Assembly: GCA_963772515.1 (NCBI GenBank)
Contig: CAVYXC010000002.1
Location: 434,001 to 498,000 of the forward strand
Direction of reading: 5' to 3'
Source of the DNA: JAFAHD01 sp963772515
GTDB lineage: Bacteria > Vulcanimicrobiota > Vulcanimicrobiia > Eremiobacterales > Eremiobacteraceae
DNA: 64,000 bases
Under the pieces are notes generated by a model that was not told where the DNA came from, did not search any database, and was given only the letters and a program-made list of their open reading frames with translations. Position numbers and translations under genes: made by a program. Shown one piece after another: positions 9,194 to 18,454 of this stretch (position 1 is its first letter; every line of letters begins with the position of its first letter).

Positions 9194-10002
9194 GGCACGT
9201 GCCCCACCGCGCGGCGCCCGAGGACCATCGCGGCGATCGCCATTGCGAGCAGCAGCAGTGCGACCGGTGCGATGCCGAGCAACGCAAACGAGCGAGTCGA
9301 AGCTCCCACTTGCAGCACCGTGCTCGCCAGCGTGCCGGGCAACGCCGGCATGCCGAAGGCCTCAGCCTTGACCGCGGCGGCCGCGAACACGATCTGCAAC
9401 GCGGTCGCCTCGCCCAGCGCAAGCGCGAGCGACGACCACCAGATGCCGGCGATCTTGCGCTGCAACGCCGGAAGCACCGCTCGCGTGGCCGCGTTGACGG
9501 GATCTGCGCCGGCGGCGGCGGCGACCACGCGCAGTTCTTGAGGCAACGCGGACAGCTCGCGGCGCGTCTGCACGAAGACGACCGAGGCGACCATCACGGT
9601 GATGACCATCGACACGATGGCGATCGTCACCGCCAAGTTCGGCAGCAACGGGGTGACGAGCAGCGCGCCGGCCGCCACCACGCCGTATCCGACGGCGGGC
9701 ACCGCGTGCAGCGCCCCGACCAGCGCCTTGATCGTCTGGCGCAAACCCGGGGATGCGATCTCGACCGCGTACAGGGCGGCCCCCACGCCGAGCGCCGTAC
9801 CCATCGTCGCCCCGATCAATCCAAAAGCGACCGAGCTCAGCAGCAGCCAGAACGCCGCGTCTGGGGGCATCGACACGCCTCTGACCAAGGCCGCGACCGT
9901 GGCAGCGACGAGAGCGATGAGAACGAGCGGCGCGACGGCCACGACGGCCGCTGCGCTAACGCGCGCCGCCGCGATGAAAAGGCGCTCGACACCGGGTGAC
10001 AC
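9184..10002 (-). CDS. PstC-like ABC transporter permease
   Basis: 272 residues, about six transmembrane segments, first gene of the three-gene module. The EAA-type loop is LPQELRVVAAAAGADPVNAA, followed by the membrane stretch LALALGEATALQIVF. Compared with a genuine PstC the sequence is alanine-rich and lacks the strongly conserved GLGRALGEAMAV segment seen in the canonical copy at 17343-18413. The GTG at 10002 is the start. It lies 45 nt downstream of the phosphoesterase gene, so it may be read from the same Pho-controlled transcript or from its own promoter in that gap. Confidence 0.8.
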   Translation of the reverse strand: MSPGVERLFIAAARVSAAAVVAVAPLVLIALVAATVAALVRGVSMPPDAAFWLLLSSVAFGLIGATMGTALGVGAALYAVEIASPGLRQTIKALVGALHAVPAVGYGVVAAGALLVTPLLPNLAVTIAIVSMVITVMVASVVFVQTRRELSALPQELRVVAAAAGADPVNAATRAVLPALQRKIAGIWWSSLALALGEATALQIVFAAAAVKAEAFGMPALPGTLASTVLQVGASTRSFALLGIAPVALLLLAMAIAAMVLGRRAVGHVPWP

Positions 10003-10047
10003 GCTCTTTGCCTTAGCGGGCCTCCTCGATGCCCCCTTTTCCGGGCG

Positions 10048-12442
10048 CTATTTGTCGTCCGGCTCGGCAGCCAGCACGACTCCCAGCTCGCGCAGATACG
10101 ACAGGTGCGCGCGCAGCGATGACGCCCCTCTGATGGACGCCCATTCTTCATCAGGTATGCGGATCGAGCCGGGACCGTCGAGCATGATCGACGTGCTCTT
10201 CGCATGACCGGGATTGCGCGTCATCGGGATGTTGGACGGAATCGCGTCGTAGCGCGCCATGGCCGGCGCGCTTGCGAGCGCGCCCGTGAGCGGCGTCGCC
10301 ATCGCGTCGTAGATATTCAGCGGATCCAGCCCGAAGAGGGCCTCGACCGTCCGCAGCACCGAGGGGATGCTGTAGCGAGTGTGATCGATGTATCCGCGGC
10401 GCACGTACGGACCGATGAAGAGCGCCGGCTGGCGATGGGAATCGACGTGGTCGCCCGTCCCCTGGGGGTCGTCGGTCGTCACGAAGACCACGGTGTCGCG
10501 CCAATCCGGCCGCTTGGAGAGTCCGGCGATGATCTCACCGAGCGCTAAGGTCATTGCTCGCGACATACGAGGCCGGCGAGTAGAAGCCCGGATCGCTGCC
10601 GGCGGTGTGATCCGTCGGCAGCGTCAGGTAGGAGTATTGCGCAAGCCCGTTCTTGGCCACGTCGTCGAGGAACAGCTTTGCGCGCGCCGTGTCGAGGATG
10701 TCGAAGTCGATGTGCGCACCCGGATAGTCGCGCGCTGCATGTGCCGCGAGTCCCGGCACGATGCTCCCGCTCGGCAGCATCGTCATCTGCTCGCCGTAGA
10801 CGCGGAAGGAGACGCCGTGGCGGCGCAGTTCGTCGATGAGCTCGCCGCGCGGGCCGAAGACGGCGCTCACGTTCACGCGCGGACCGCGCGGCAGCGCCAG
10901 CAGATCCTGGAACCAATCGAAATCCATCGTGGCGACCGGGATGGCGTCCTCGCCGTACAGATAGATCGGCCAGATCGATCCTGCCACCCGCGCGTCGGTC
11001 TTGGCCGCCGGATCGTCCGCCGTGTGCACGTTGCGCTCGAGGTAGTCGTTGGCCAGGCCTTGCGTAGTCCAAGAGTGTCCGAAGTCGCTCTTCTCGCCGT
11101 TGCCCATGAAATTATCAAGCAGCACGTAGCGATCGGCGAGCGCGTGCGCGTTCGGCGTGAATTTGCGCCCGTACAGGCACAGCAACGGATCCGAATTCGC
11201 CGCCGGCATGTCGCCGAACACTTCGTCGAAATGCTTGTTCTCACGCACGATGAAAATGAAGTGCTTGATCCGCGGCATCGACGCCGCGGCCGGATGCGGT
11301 GCAGCTCCCAGGCGATTGTTTCTCGCGACGATGGCTGACCACTGAGCGAACCGCGCGGGCTCGACTACGAGATGCTGGATCAGTCCGGTGTACGTGCCGT
11401 TCCACTCGGACCCCGGATCGGGCTGTGAGCCGAGGCCCTGTGCGCTCACGACGAAGAGCTGCGGCTTGATGCGCGGGTCATCGTCGATCGTCGGACCTGC
11501 CACGAAGACGACGTCCATCGGATACCATGCCGTGGGGATGCGCCCGGCCACTGTGCCGCTGTGCACATCGACGACCGCGACGTCGTTGAAGCCGGATTCG
11601 GCGACGAACAGGTGCGTGCGATCGGCAGAGAGCGCCATTCCCGAAGGCGTCTGGCCCGGCGGCTGATCGGCCGTCAATCCGAGCTCGAAGCGGCGCGTCA
11701 CTTTGGCGGCGCCGGCATCGACCTCACAGACATCATGTCCGTCGGCGTCAGCGACGAAGGCTCGATCGCCGTCGACCAGCAGCGCGGTCGGATGAGGTCC
11801 GGTCGCGATACGCGTCGGGCTCGTCGCGCCGCGCGGCCACGCATCGATATGGTCCGAGTCATACAGCGTCGCGACGATCGCATCGCGCATAAAGCCGACC
11901 TCGAACGGTTGGCCGGTCGCAGCGAGCCGCGTGACGACGGCGCCGGTTTGCGCATCGAGCTCCACCACCTCACGGTCGGCCGTTCGAGCGACGAAAATGC
12001 GGTGCGTCGCAGGATCCTCGGCGATGCCGTTGAGCAGGCCGCCGATCTGCAAGTCGGCGCCTTTGGGCGTCAACGGGCCGGTGGTAGAGTTCGGGTCGTA
12101 GCTGAATTGCGAAATGGCGCCGCTGTAGCCGCGCGATACGTACAATCCGTCCTTCGTCCACGTCATCGCGGTCGCCCAAGGCACTACGAGGCGCTGGACG
12201 AGTTGCGTATGTTCGCCGACGGCGATGACGTCGATCGCGCCGCCGTCTTGCGAAAGCACGGCGAGCAGCGTGCCGTCCGGCGAGATCGCCTCCGATGAGG
12301 CAAAGCCTTCCACGGGCGTGGTGAACCCCGCCGGCGTCACCGAGCGCCCGTCCGGCAGCGTCGCCGCGCACGCGGCGCCGGCCGCTAATGCGCTTGCCAG
12401 CGCGAGAAGGACGCCAGCGGTTCGTGCGCTGCTACGACCCAT
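10048..12442 (-). CDS. Secreted YncE-like/phosphoesterase-family protein, frameshifted near 10545-10552
   Basis: The first frame starts at ATG 12442 with a signal peptide (GVLLALASALAAGAACA). A seven-bladed YVTN/YncE-like propeller follows, then the start of an alkaline-phosphatase-superfamily phosphoesterase domain (IKHFIFIVRENKHFDEVFGD, NFMGNGEKSDFGHSWTTQG, LPTDHTAGSDPGFYS). That frame ends at 10535, but the domain continues in another frame (LGEIIAGLSKRPDWRDTVVF, TTDDPQGTGDHVDSHRQPAL, to 10048). The break at GACCTTAGCG needs a single-base insertion or two-base loss. Joined, it is about 798 residues, normal for this fusion. It may release phosphate from organic esters outside the cytoplasm. 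It is either a sequencing error or a recently broken gene. Confidence 0.85.
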
Positions 12443-12626
12443 GCGCGCGCGCACGAGCCGCTGGCTCGATCGCCCGGACTTGCGGCGCCACCATGGCGCG
12501 CACGCTGTGGCGGCCGACGACGACCGGCCGCGCGCTCGCGGCCAGCACGCCGACAGTCGCGAAGACGGCGATGCCGGCCACGGTGCCGCGGACGAGCCGT
12601 GCCAAGATGTCGTCACGTTCGAACAT
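12432..12626 (-). CDS. Small single-pass membrane protein (64 aa)
   Basis: 64 residues with an acidic/basic start (MFERDDILARLVR), one transmembrane helix (GTVAGIAVFATVGVLAAS) and an arginine-rich tail. Coding is supported by an excellent ribosome binding site, AAGGAG seven bases before the ATG, and an 11-nt overlap with the start of the phosphoesterase gene, which is the spacing seen for coupled genes here. No family is recognised. Its position between the TonB receptor and the phosphoesterase suggests a role in the same envelope phosphate system, but that is inference. Confidence 0.65.
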   Translation of the reverse strand: MFERDDILARLVRGTVAGIAVFATVGVLAASARPVVVGRHSVRAMVAPQVRAIEPAARARAHGS

Positions 12627-12726
12627 GGTGCGCTCCTTATAAAGCTCCGCCGCGCCGGGGGGATAGCCGGTCGCGGCGGCGGGCGACGCCGGCGGGTCGC
12701 AACCGCCGGCATCTATGGCACGCTGT

Positions 12727-15516
12727 TTAGCGTAATTTGTAGCTGTAGATGAACTCGATCGTGCGCGGCGTGAGGCCGAACTCTTCCGTCGCGCCGGCGC
12801 CGATCAACGGCGTGTAATCGGACGGCCCGGCGAACTGGTTGAGCGCAAGGGGCACGCCGTCGCCGATCAAGCCCTCCGGGAATGCGTACTGCTGGAACAG
12901 ATTGTTGACGACGACGTTGAAGACGCCGCGCTGGCCGGTGTTGACCGACGCAATGAGATTCGTGTAGTTGTAGGCAGGCATGTTTTTCGTATTGTTCGAC
13001 GCGACCCAATATGTCTCGCTGCGCAACTCGACGAGCTTCGCTACCGTCCAGTCGAGCGCGAAGTTCGCTTTCTGCAGCGGGATGCCGGGGAGCTGGGATC
13101 CGGGGACCAGCGTCAGGTTGCCCTGGAGGACGCTGATCGGGACATTGGTGGGAACGCTGGAGTTCGTCGCGTAGCCGTAGTCGATGAAGAACGAGGGGGT
13201 GATGCGTTGGCGTCCTGTGAGATCGATGCCTTGAGCCTCGCCTGAGCCGATGTTGACCGTGCCGTCGACGCCGAGGAACGCCTCCGCTTGGGCCGCCGTG
13301 CCTCCGCAATCGGCTGCGTAGATCGTGGCGTACGGCGTCAGAGCGCCGTATCCAGTCGATCCGTAGAAGCCCGCGGGGAAGTTCAGCGCGGGAATGGTCT
13401 GCGTGTAGAGTTGATTCCAGATCGGTTCGCTGTAGAGGGAAAGCTGGAACGCCGAGTCGCCTTCGCCGAACCGGTGTCCCCAACTGAACTCCGTGTCGCT
13501 GGCGCGCTCGGGTCCGAGACTCGGGTTGCCGCCGCTGCCGATTGAGTTCAGCGTGCCGCAACGCACGTTCCCGGCGAGCGAGCCCGGAGCCGAGCCCGAG
13601 AAGGGCGAGGTCACGTCTGAGAGCGTGGGCTGCGTGCTGACGTATCCGAACGCCGCCCGAAAGACGTCATTGGGATTATTCTCGACAAACGCGATGCGCG
13701 GATCGACGAATGACGTGTTGGTCAGCGTCGAATGCTTGAAGTACGCGCTGACGTACGTCGTCACCGGCGAGTTCAGCGGATGCCACGAGTCGCGGAAAAA
13801 GGCGCTCGTCTCATTTGCGATGCTGCCGATGGCCGCCGAGCCGTCCTGCGAATCACGGTCGGCCGTGTTGTTGTAATACGCGCCTAACCCGAATTCGTTG
13901 TTCTGGCCGACGATGTTGTAGGTGCCGATGACACCGCTGTTCGTCGCCCCCTCGTTGTACCAATCCGGGCTGGATGAGAGCGTGCACGCCGGATTGCAGC
14001 CCGCCCCAAGGGGTGTCGCCGGCGGTACGAGCACGTAAGGCAGCTGGTTCGTCCGGTCGTACGTGTGATAGTAGACGTTTGAGAAGCCGTCGATGTTCAG
14101 CGTGTTCTGCCCGAATTCCATATCGTAGCGCAGCTGATAATCTTGGTCCGTGAACGCCTGCCAAGCGGGTCCGGCGCCCTGCCAGCCGTAGTTGAGCCCT
14201 GCCCACTGCGATGGCGTCACGCACGTGATACCGCCGTCGGGCGTCACGCCATCGGTTCCGTACCCGTACGCGTTGCCTCCGGTGCCGACCCCGACGAACT
14301 GACCCGCTGGACAATCTGGTGGATTGTAGGCGTTGAACGGCGGCGCATTGCCTGCGTTCGTGTAGTTCGCGAGGTGATTGTTGGCTTCTGCTATCGCAGT
14401 GTCGTGCGGCAGGAAGTCACCGTCGCCGTTGCCGGTCTTGTTATCCCAGTAGTAGCTGCTCATCACGACACCGGTGAGGTGCGCGTTGTTGCCGAAGCCG
14501 TAACGCAGCTTGTACATCTGAGAGCGGTTCGCGATGTTCGAGTTGACGTCGTATTGATCGAGCGCGGCGACTGATGGTTCGGTGGCCGAAGGATCGAACG
14601 CAGCCGCCGGCTGGAAGAAGACGGTATTTCTGATCGTGCCATTGGAGCCTTCGGTACCGAGCGCCAACGCGTACCCCCAGCGGTTCGCGTCGATCGAACC
14701 CGTTGCGGTCAACGCACTCGTCAGCTTGCCGAAGGATCCCCAGCCCTGCGTATAGACCAGCTGTTGTCTCGGCGTCGGATCGAGCGTCTGCATGTCGATG
14801 ACGCCACCGATCGCGTCGACTCCGTACAGGTCGCCGCCGCCTGCGCCGTACACGACGTTGACGGCGCGCAACGCGAACGACGGGCTGATCTCGTAGTTCA
14901 ACCCGCCGATGCCCAGTGCCACCGGATGGCCGTCGATCAGCGAGACCGTCTCGAGATTACCGATGCCGCGGATGGCCAAATTCACGTCATCGCCGAAGGA
15001 CGCGGTATAACTGCTCGTATTGTCGACGGCACCCACCTGCATCAGCGCATCGCCCGTACGCGCGATGCCTTGGCGCTGCAGCGTGTTGCCCGATATCTGC
15101 TGGTAGATGACGGATGCTTTTTGAAGCGATGCTGCGGCGGTGACGGTCGTTACGCCAAGCGTTCGGATCTGACTGTTGTTGGCGCTCCGTTGCATCGCAA
15201 GCACGAGCGGGAGTGAGAAGCTTCCCCCGACGGTGAACTCTTCAGACACGGTCCTATCCCAGCCCGCGAGCACCATCTGAAGGCTATAGACGCCCGGCGC
15301 CAGTCCGTCGAACTCGAAGCGGCCAAGGCTGTTGCTGGTCTGCGCCGCGCCTGTCGGACCGATCGTGGTGAGCTTGACGCCGGCGAGCGGCAACCCCGTA
15401 CCTGCGTCCACGACCTTGCCGGTGATGGAGTAGCTAGCTGCCGATGCCGTCATCGGCGCGAGAAATAAAAAGGCCGCGGCGAGCGCGCCCACGGCGATGG
15501 AAATCCGTTTCAGCAA
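12727..15516 (-). CDS. TonB-dependent receptor with N-terminal carboxypeptidase-regulatory-like domain
   Basis: 929 residues, outer-membrane beta-barrel. The signal peptide covers residues 1-26. A CarboxypepD_reg-like beta-sandwich follows (about 28-105, ITGKVVDAGTGLPLAGVKL). The plug domain (about 125-245) contains VNLAIRGIGNLETVSLIDG and VYGAGGGDLYGVDAIGGVID. The rest is barrel strands ending in an aromatic strand (IEFIYSYKLR) suited to outer-membrane insertion. The start is TTG at 15516 after GGAAAGAG. It lies directly downstream of pstB, behind a candidate Pho box, and before a secreted phosphoesterase, which points to import of a phosphorus compound. The substrate itself is not readable. 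Confidence 0.9.
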   Translation of the reverse strand: MLKRISIAVGALAAAFLFLAPMTASAASYSITGKVVDAGTGLPLAGVKLTTIGPTGAAQTSNSLGRFEFDGLAPGVYSLQMVLAGWDRTVSEEFTVGGSFSLPLVLAMQRSANNSQIRTLGVTTVTAAASLQKASVIYQQISGNTLQRQGIARTGDALMQVGAVDNTSSYTASFGDDVNLAIRGIGNLETVSLIDGHPVALGIGGLNYEISPSFALRAVNVVYGAGGGDLYGVDAIGGVIDMQTLDPTPRQQLVYTQGWGSFGKLTSALTATGSIDANRWGYALALGTEGSNGTIRNTVFFQPAAAFDPSATEPSVAALDQYDVNSNIANRSQMYKLRYGFGNNAHLTGVVMSSYYWDNKTGNGDGDFLPHDTAIAEANNHLANYTNAGNAPPFNAYNPPDCPAGQFVGVGTGGNAYGYGTDGVTPDGGITCVTPSQWAGLNYGWQGAGPAWQAFTDQDYQLRYDMEFGQNTLNIDGFSNVYYHTYDRTNQLPYVLVPPATPLGAGCNPACTLSSSPDWYNEGATNSGVIGTYNIVGQNNEFGLGAYYNNTADRDSQDGSAAIGSIANETSAFFRDSWHPLNSPVTTYVSAYFKHSTLTNTSFVDPRIAFVENNPNDVFRAAFGYVSTQPTLSDVTSPFSGSAPGSLAGNVRCGTLNSIGSGGNPSLGPERASDTEFSWGHRFGEGDSAFQLSLYSEPIWNQLYTQTIPALNFPAGFYGSTGYGALTPYATIYAADCGGTAAQAEAFLGVDGTVNIGSGEAQGIDLTGRQRITPSFFIDYGYATNSSVPTNVPISVLQGNLTLVPGSQLPGIPLQKANFALDWTVAKLVELRSETYWVASNNTKNMPAYNYTNLIASVNTGQRGVFNVVVNNLFQQYAFPEGLIGDGVPLALNQFAGPSDYTPLIGAGATEEFGLTPRTIEFIYSYKLR

Positions 15517-15641
15517 CAGAGGCTCTTTCCAGGACGGCGGTTACGTGACGGACGCGCCGTTACCGGCCTTCACGAATGGTCCACGGTAACGCGAGTGCAG
15601 ACGCGTGCGGTCTCCGTCCTGGTACGATGCTACGGGGAGTG

Positions 15642-15670
15642 GATTAAGCCCGAGTTATCCCTTGATTAAC
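15642..15670 (-). promoter_or_regulatory. Candidate Pho box before the TonB receptor gene
   Basis: On the minus strand three 7-mers recur every 11 nt: GTTAATC, GATAACT, CTTAATC. This is the tandem arrangement bound by PhoB/PhoP-type regulators, and the TTAA core matches the second site before pstS. The first unit overlaps the pstB stop codon. A possible -10 hexamer TAGCAT lies nine bases after the last unit (15627-15632). It would make the receptor gene separately inducible by phosphate starvation. Confidence 0.6.
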
Positions 15671-16475
15671 CGAATCGCCCGGTAATGTAATCTTCTGTTC
15701 GCTTCTCTTTTGGGGTAGTGAACATCTTCGAGGTGGTGTCGAACTCCACCAGCTCGCCCGTGGCGGCCTCGCCGGAGAGCATGAAACCGGTGAAATCCGA
15801 GCAACGCGCTGCCTGCTGCATATTGTGGGTCACGATGACGATGGTGTATGCGCCGCGCAGCTCGCGCATGAGCTCTTCGATCTTCACGGTCGAGATCGGA
15901 TCGAGCGCCGACGCCGGTTCGTCCATGAGCAGCACTTCAGGATCCACCGCGAGCGCGCGCGCGATGCACAGGCGCTGCTGCTGGCCGCCCGACAATGATG
16001 TGCCTGCCTTTTGCAGCTTGTCTTTCACTTCGTCCCACAGTGCCGCGCGTCGCAGGCTTTTCTCGGCGATCTCCTCCAGCGTGGCGTCTCCGGGCGGTTT
16101 GCCCGCCAGCCGGACGCCCGCGAGCACGTTGTCCATGATGGTCATCGTGGGGAACGGATTGGGGCGCTGGAACACCATGCCGATGCGCCGGCGCGTGTCG
16201 GTGGGGTCGACGCCTGGTTCGTAGAGGTTCTGGCCGTCCAACAGCACCTCGCCCTCGACGTGCGCATTGGGTATCACTTCGTGCATGCGATTGAGGCAGC
16301 GCAACAGCGTCGATTTCCCGCAGCCGGACGGCCCGATCAAAGCCGTGATCGCGCCAGGTTCGAAGTACATGTTGACCCCGCTCACCGCGAGGTGTTTGCC
16401 GTAATAGGCGCTGAGGTTCTTGACCTCGAGCCTCGTCGCCGTCTCGGTCGCGGGCGTTGTCATCGTCGTCGCCAT
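15666..16475 (-). CDS. pstB: Phosphate ABC transporter ATP-binding protein PstB
   Basis: 269 residues, cytoplasmic ATPase of the high-affinity phosphate importer. All ABC motifs are canonical: Walker A GPSGCGKST, Q-loop MVFQRPNPFP, signature LSGGQQQRL, Walker B and catalytic Glu VLLMDEPASALDP, H-loop VTHNMQQA. The family-specific LNRMHEVIPNAHVEGEV is present. Four genes in a row, pstS-pstC-pstA-pstB, share the strand with short gaps. It also serves as the reference for the degenerate PstB-like copy at 7569-8342. Confidence 0.97.
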   Translation of the reverse strand: MATTMTTPATETATRLEVKNLSAYYGKHLAVSGVNMYFEPGAITALIGPSGCGKSTLLRCLNRMHEVIPNAHVEGEVLLDGQNLYEPGVDPTDTRRRIGMVFQRPNPFPTMTIMDNVLAGVRLAGKPPGDATLEEIAEKSLRRAALWDEVKDKLQKAGTSLSGGQQQRLCIARALAVDPEVLLMDEPASALDPISTVKIEELMRELRGAYTIVIVTHNMQQAARCSDFTGFMLSGEAATGELVEFDTTSKMFTTPKEKRTEDYITGRFG

Positions 16476-16491
16476 GTCTACCTTTCCATGC

Positions 16492-17343
16492 CTAATTCGC
16501 CGAGACGCGGCCTGCGAAGGCGAAGCGGGCGATCAGATTCAGCGCGAACACCAGCGCCACGAGCACGAGCGCACAGCCCCATGCGATTTGCTGCCAGTCG
16601 CGGTACGGGGATATCGCGTACTGGAAGATGATGAGCGGCAGCGCCGCGGTCGGAGAAGAGAGACCGCGTGGCCAGTACTGGCTGCCGAATGCGGTGAACA
16701 GCAGCGGTGCCGACTCGCCGGCGACACGCGCCACTGCGAGGAGAACGCCCGTGACGATGCCGGCGCGGGCGACCGGAACGGTGACTAGCAGCGTCGCCTT
16801 CCACGCGGGAATGCCGAGCGCCAGGGCACCCTCGCGGATGACGCCGGGCACGAGACGGACGGCTTCTTCGGTGGTGCGCACGACGATTGGCAACATGATG
16901 ATCGCCAATGCCACCGCGGCCGAATGCGCGGAGAAGTGCCCGGTGGGTATGACGATCAGCGAATACGCGAAGACGCCGATCGCGATCGACGGCATGCCGG
17001 TGAGCACGTCGCTGTAGAAACGCACTGACGCTGCGAGCCGTCCACGCCCGAAAAGGGCGAGATAGATGCCGGCCAGGACGCCGATCGGCACTGCGAAGAG
17101 GGTCGCCATCGCGATGATCTCAAACGAACCGACGATCGCGTTGGCGACGCCGCCGCCCGTCATGCCGACCGGCAGCGGCAGCTTCGTGAAGAAATCCCAG
17201 TTGAGCGCCTTGTAACCCTTGCCGATGACATAGATCACGACGGTCACCAGCACCGCGCCGCACAGCACAGCGCACAGCGCGCTGACGACGATCATGAATC
17301 CGCTCCAGGCCTTGCGGATCGGCGTCGACTTGAGGTCTATCAT
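16492..17343 (-). CDS. pstA: Phosphate ABC transporter permease PstA
   Basis: 283 residues with six transmembrane helices. Conserved segments are ANAIVGSFEIIAMATLFAVP, DVLTGMPSIAIGVFAYSL and the EAA loop REGALALGIPAWKATLLVTV. The ATG at 17343 overlaps the pstC stop by one base (TGATG), so the permease pair is coupled. It forms the inner-membrane channel with PstC. Confidence 0.96.
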   Translation of the reverse strand: MIDLKSTPIRKAWSGFMIVVSALCAVLCGAVLVTVVIYVIGKGYKALNWDFFTKLPLPVGMTGGGVANAIVGSFEIIAMATLFAVPIGVLAGIYLALFGRGRLAASVRFYSDVLTGMPSIAIGVFAYSLIVIPTGHFSAHSAAVALAIIMLPIVVRTTEEAVRLVPGVIREGALALGIPAWKATLLVTVPVARAGIVTGVLLAVARVAGESAPLLFTAFGSQYWPRGLSSPTAALPLIIFQYAISPYRDWQQIAWGCALVLVALVFALNLIARFAFAGRVSAN

Positions 17344-18413
17344 CAGCGGCGGCCCCGCCCGCTTGCGTTCCAGACGAGCAAGCGCGCGAACACGTTGACG
17401 ATGAGGCTTACGACGAACAGCAGCAGGCCGATCTCGATCAGCATGGAGATGTAGACTTTACCGGTCGCTTCGGAGAACTCATTGGCCAGCACGCTGGCCA
17501 TCGTGTAGCCCGGCGCGAACAGCGACGCGACGATTTGGGGCTTGTTGCCGATGACCATGACCACGGCCATCGCCTCCCCGAGCGCGCGGCCCAGGCCGAG
17601 CACGAGTGCGCCGATGACGCCCGAACTCGCGAACGGTAGCACGGCCTTGGTGAGCATCTCCCACTTGGTCGCGCCGAGCGCCAGCATGCCCTCGCGCTGA
17701 TCGTTGGGAACCGCTTCGAACACGTCGCGCGATATCGCAGCGACCGTCGGGACCGCCATGATGGCGAGGATCAAACCGCCGGCGAGGAAGCCGACGCCGT
17801 AGATGGGCCCTTGGAACAGCGGCAAAAAACCGAAGGCCTTCTGGAGCATAGGCCCGATGAAGATCCTGATCGCGGGCGTGAGCGCGAACAGCCCCCACAG
17901 ACCGTACACGACGCTTGGCACCGCGGCGAGTAGTTCGATCAGCATGGCCACCGGCGTTGCCAGCCTGCGCGGTGCGAGCTCGGCGAGGAATAGGGCTGCG
18001 CCGATGCCGATCGGCCCGGCGACCAGCAACGCGACGGCCGACGTCACGATCGTGCCGTAGATGAACGTCAGCACGCCGTAATGGCCGCCGTTCGGATCCC
18101 ACAGCGTCGTGAACGCCTGCAGGCCCACGTGTTGAATCGCGGGGAGCGACTTCTGCAAGAGCACGATGAACACCGCGAAGATGATCGCGATGACCAGCCA
18201 GGCGGCGCCGTACAAGAGCGCCATAAAAAGCCGGTCGCCGAACGGCGAGGTGTGCGAACGGCTTCGGCGCGCAGCCGCGCCCGTCATCGCGCCAACCATT
18301 TCGACGCCGTCTTGCGACATGGACTCCGTCTTCGCAGCTGAAAAGGACCGAGGCGGTATCGCCTCAGGATTTGTCGCCTGATGCACCACCGCCTCTTGGA
18401 CCTCGCTGGTCAC
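17343..18413 (-). CDS. pstC: Phosphate ABC transporter permease PstC
   Basis: 356 residues. There is a cytoplasmic N-terminal extension of about 70 residues, then six transmembrane helices. Family markers are AAVPSVVYGLWGLFAL, RDVFEAVPNDQREGMLALGA and GLGRALGEAMAVVMVIGN. The GTG at 18413 gives the longest reading; an internal ATG at residue 32 is possible because the extension is poorly conserved in this family. It follows pstS by about 40 nt and overlaps pstA. Confidence 0.96.
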   Translation of the reverse strand: MTSEVQEAVVHQATNPEAIPPRSFSAAKTESMSQDGVEMVGAMTGAAARRSRSHTSPFGDRLFMALLYGAAWLVIAIIFAVFIVLLQKSLPAIQHVGLQAFTTLWDPNGGHYGVLTFIYGTIVTSAVALLVAGPIGIGAALFLAELAPRRLATPVAMLIELLAAVPSVVYGLWGLFALTPAIRIFIGPMLQKAFGFLPLFQGPIYGVGFLAGGLILAIMAVPTVAAISRDVFEAVPNDQREGMLALGATKWEMLTKAVLPFASSGVIGALVLGLGRALGEAMAVVMVIGNKPQIVASLFAPGYTMASVLANEFSEATGKVYISMLIEIGLLLFVVSLIVNVFARLLVWNASGRGRR

Positions 18414-18454
18414 GTATTAACGATTCTTACTGATGCCCGCGACCCGCAGCGACG

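Noticed and set aside
12680..12712. GC-rich inverted repeat GCCGGCGG..CGCCGGC after the TonB receptor gene as a terminator
   Set aside because: No uridine tract follows and the downstream genes look co-transcribed; attenuating role possible but unsupported.
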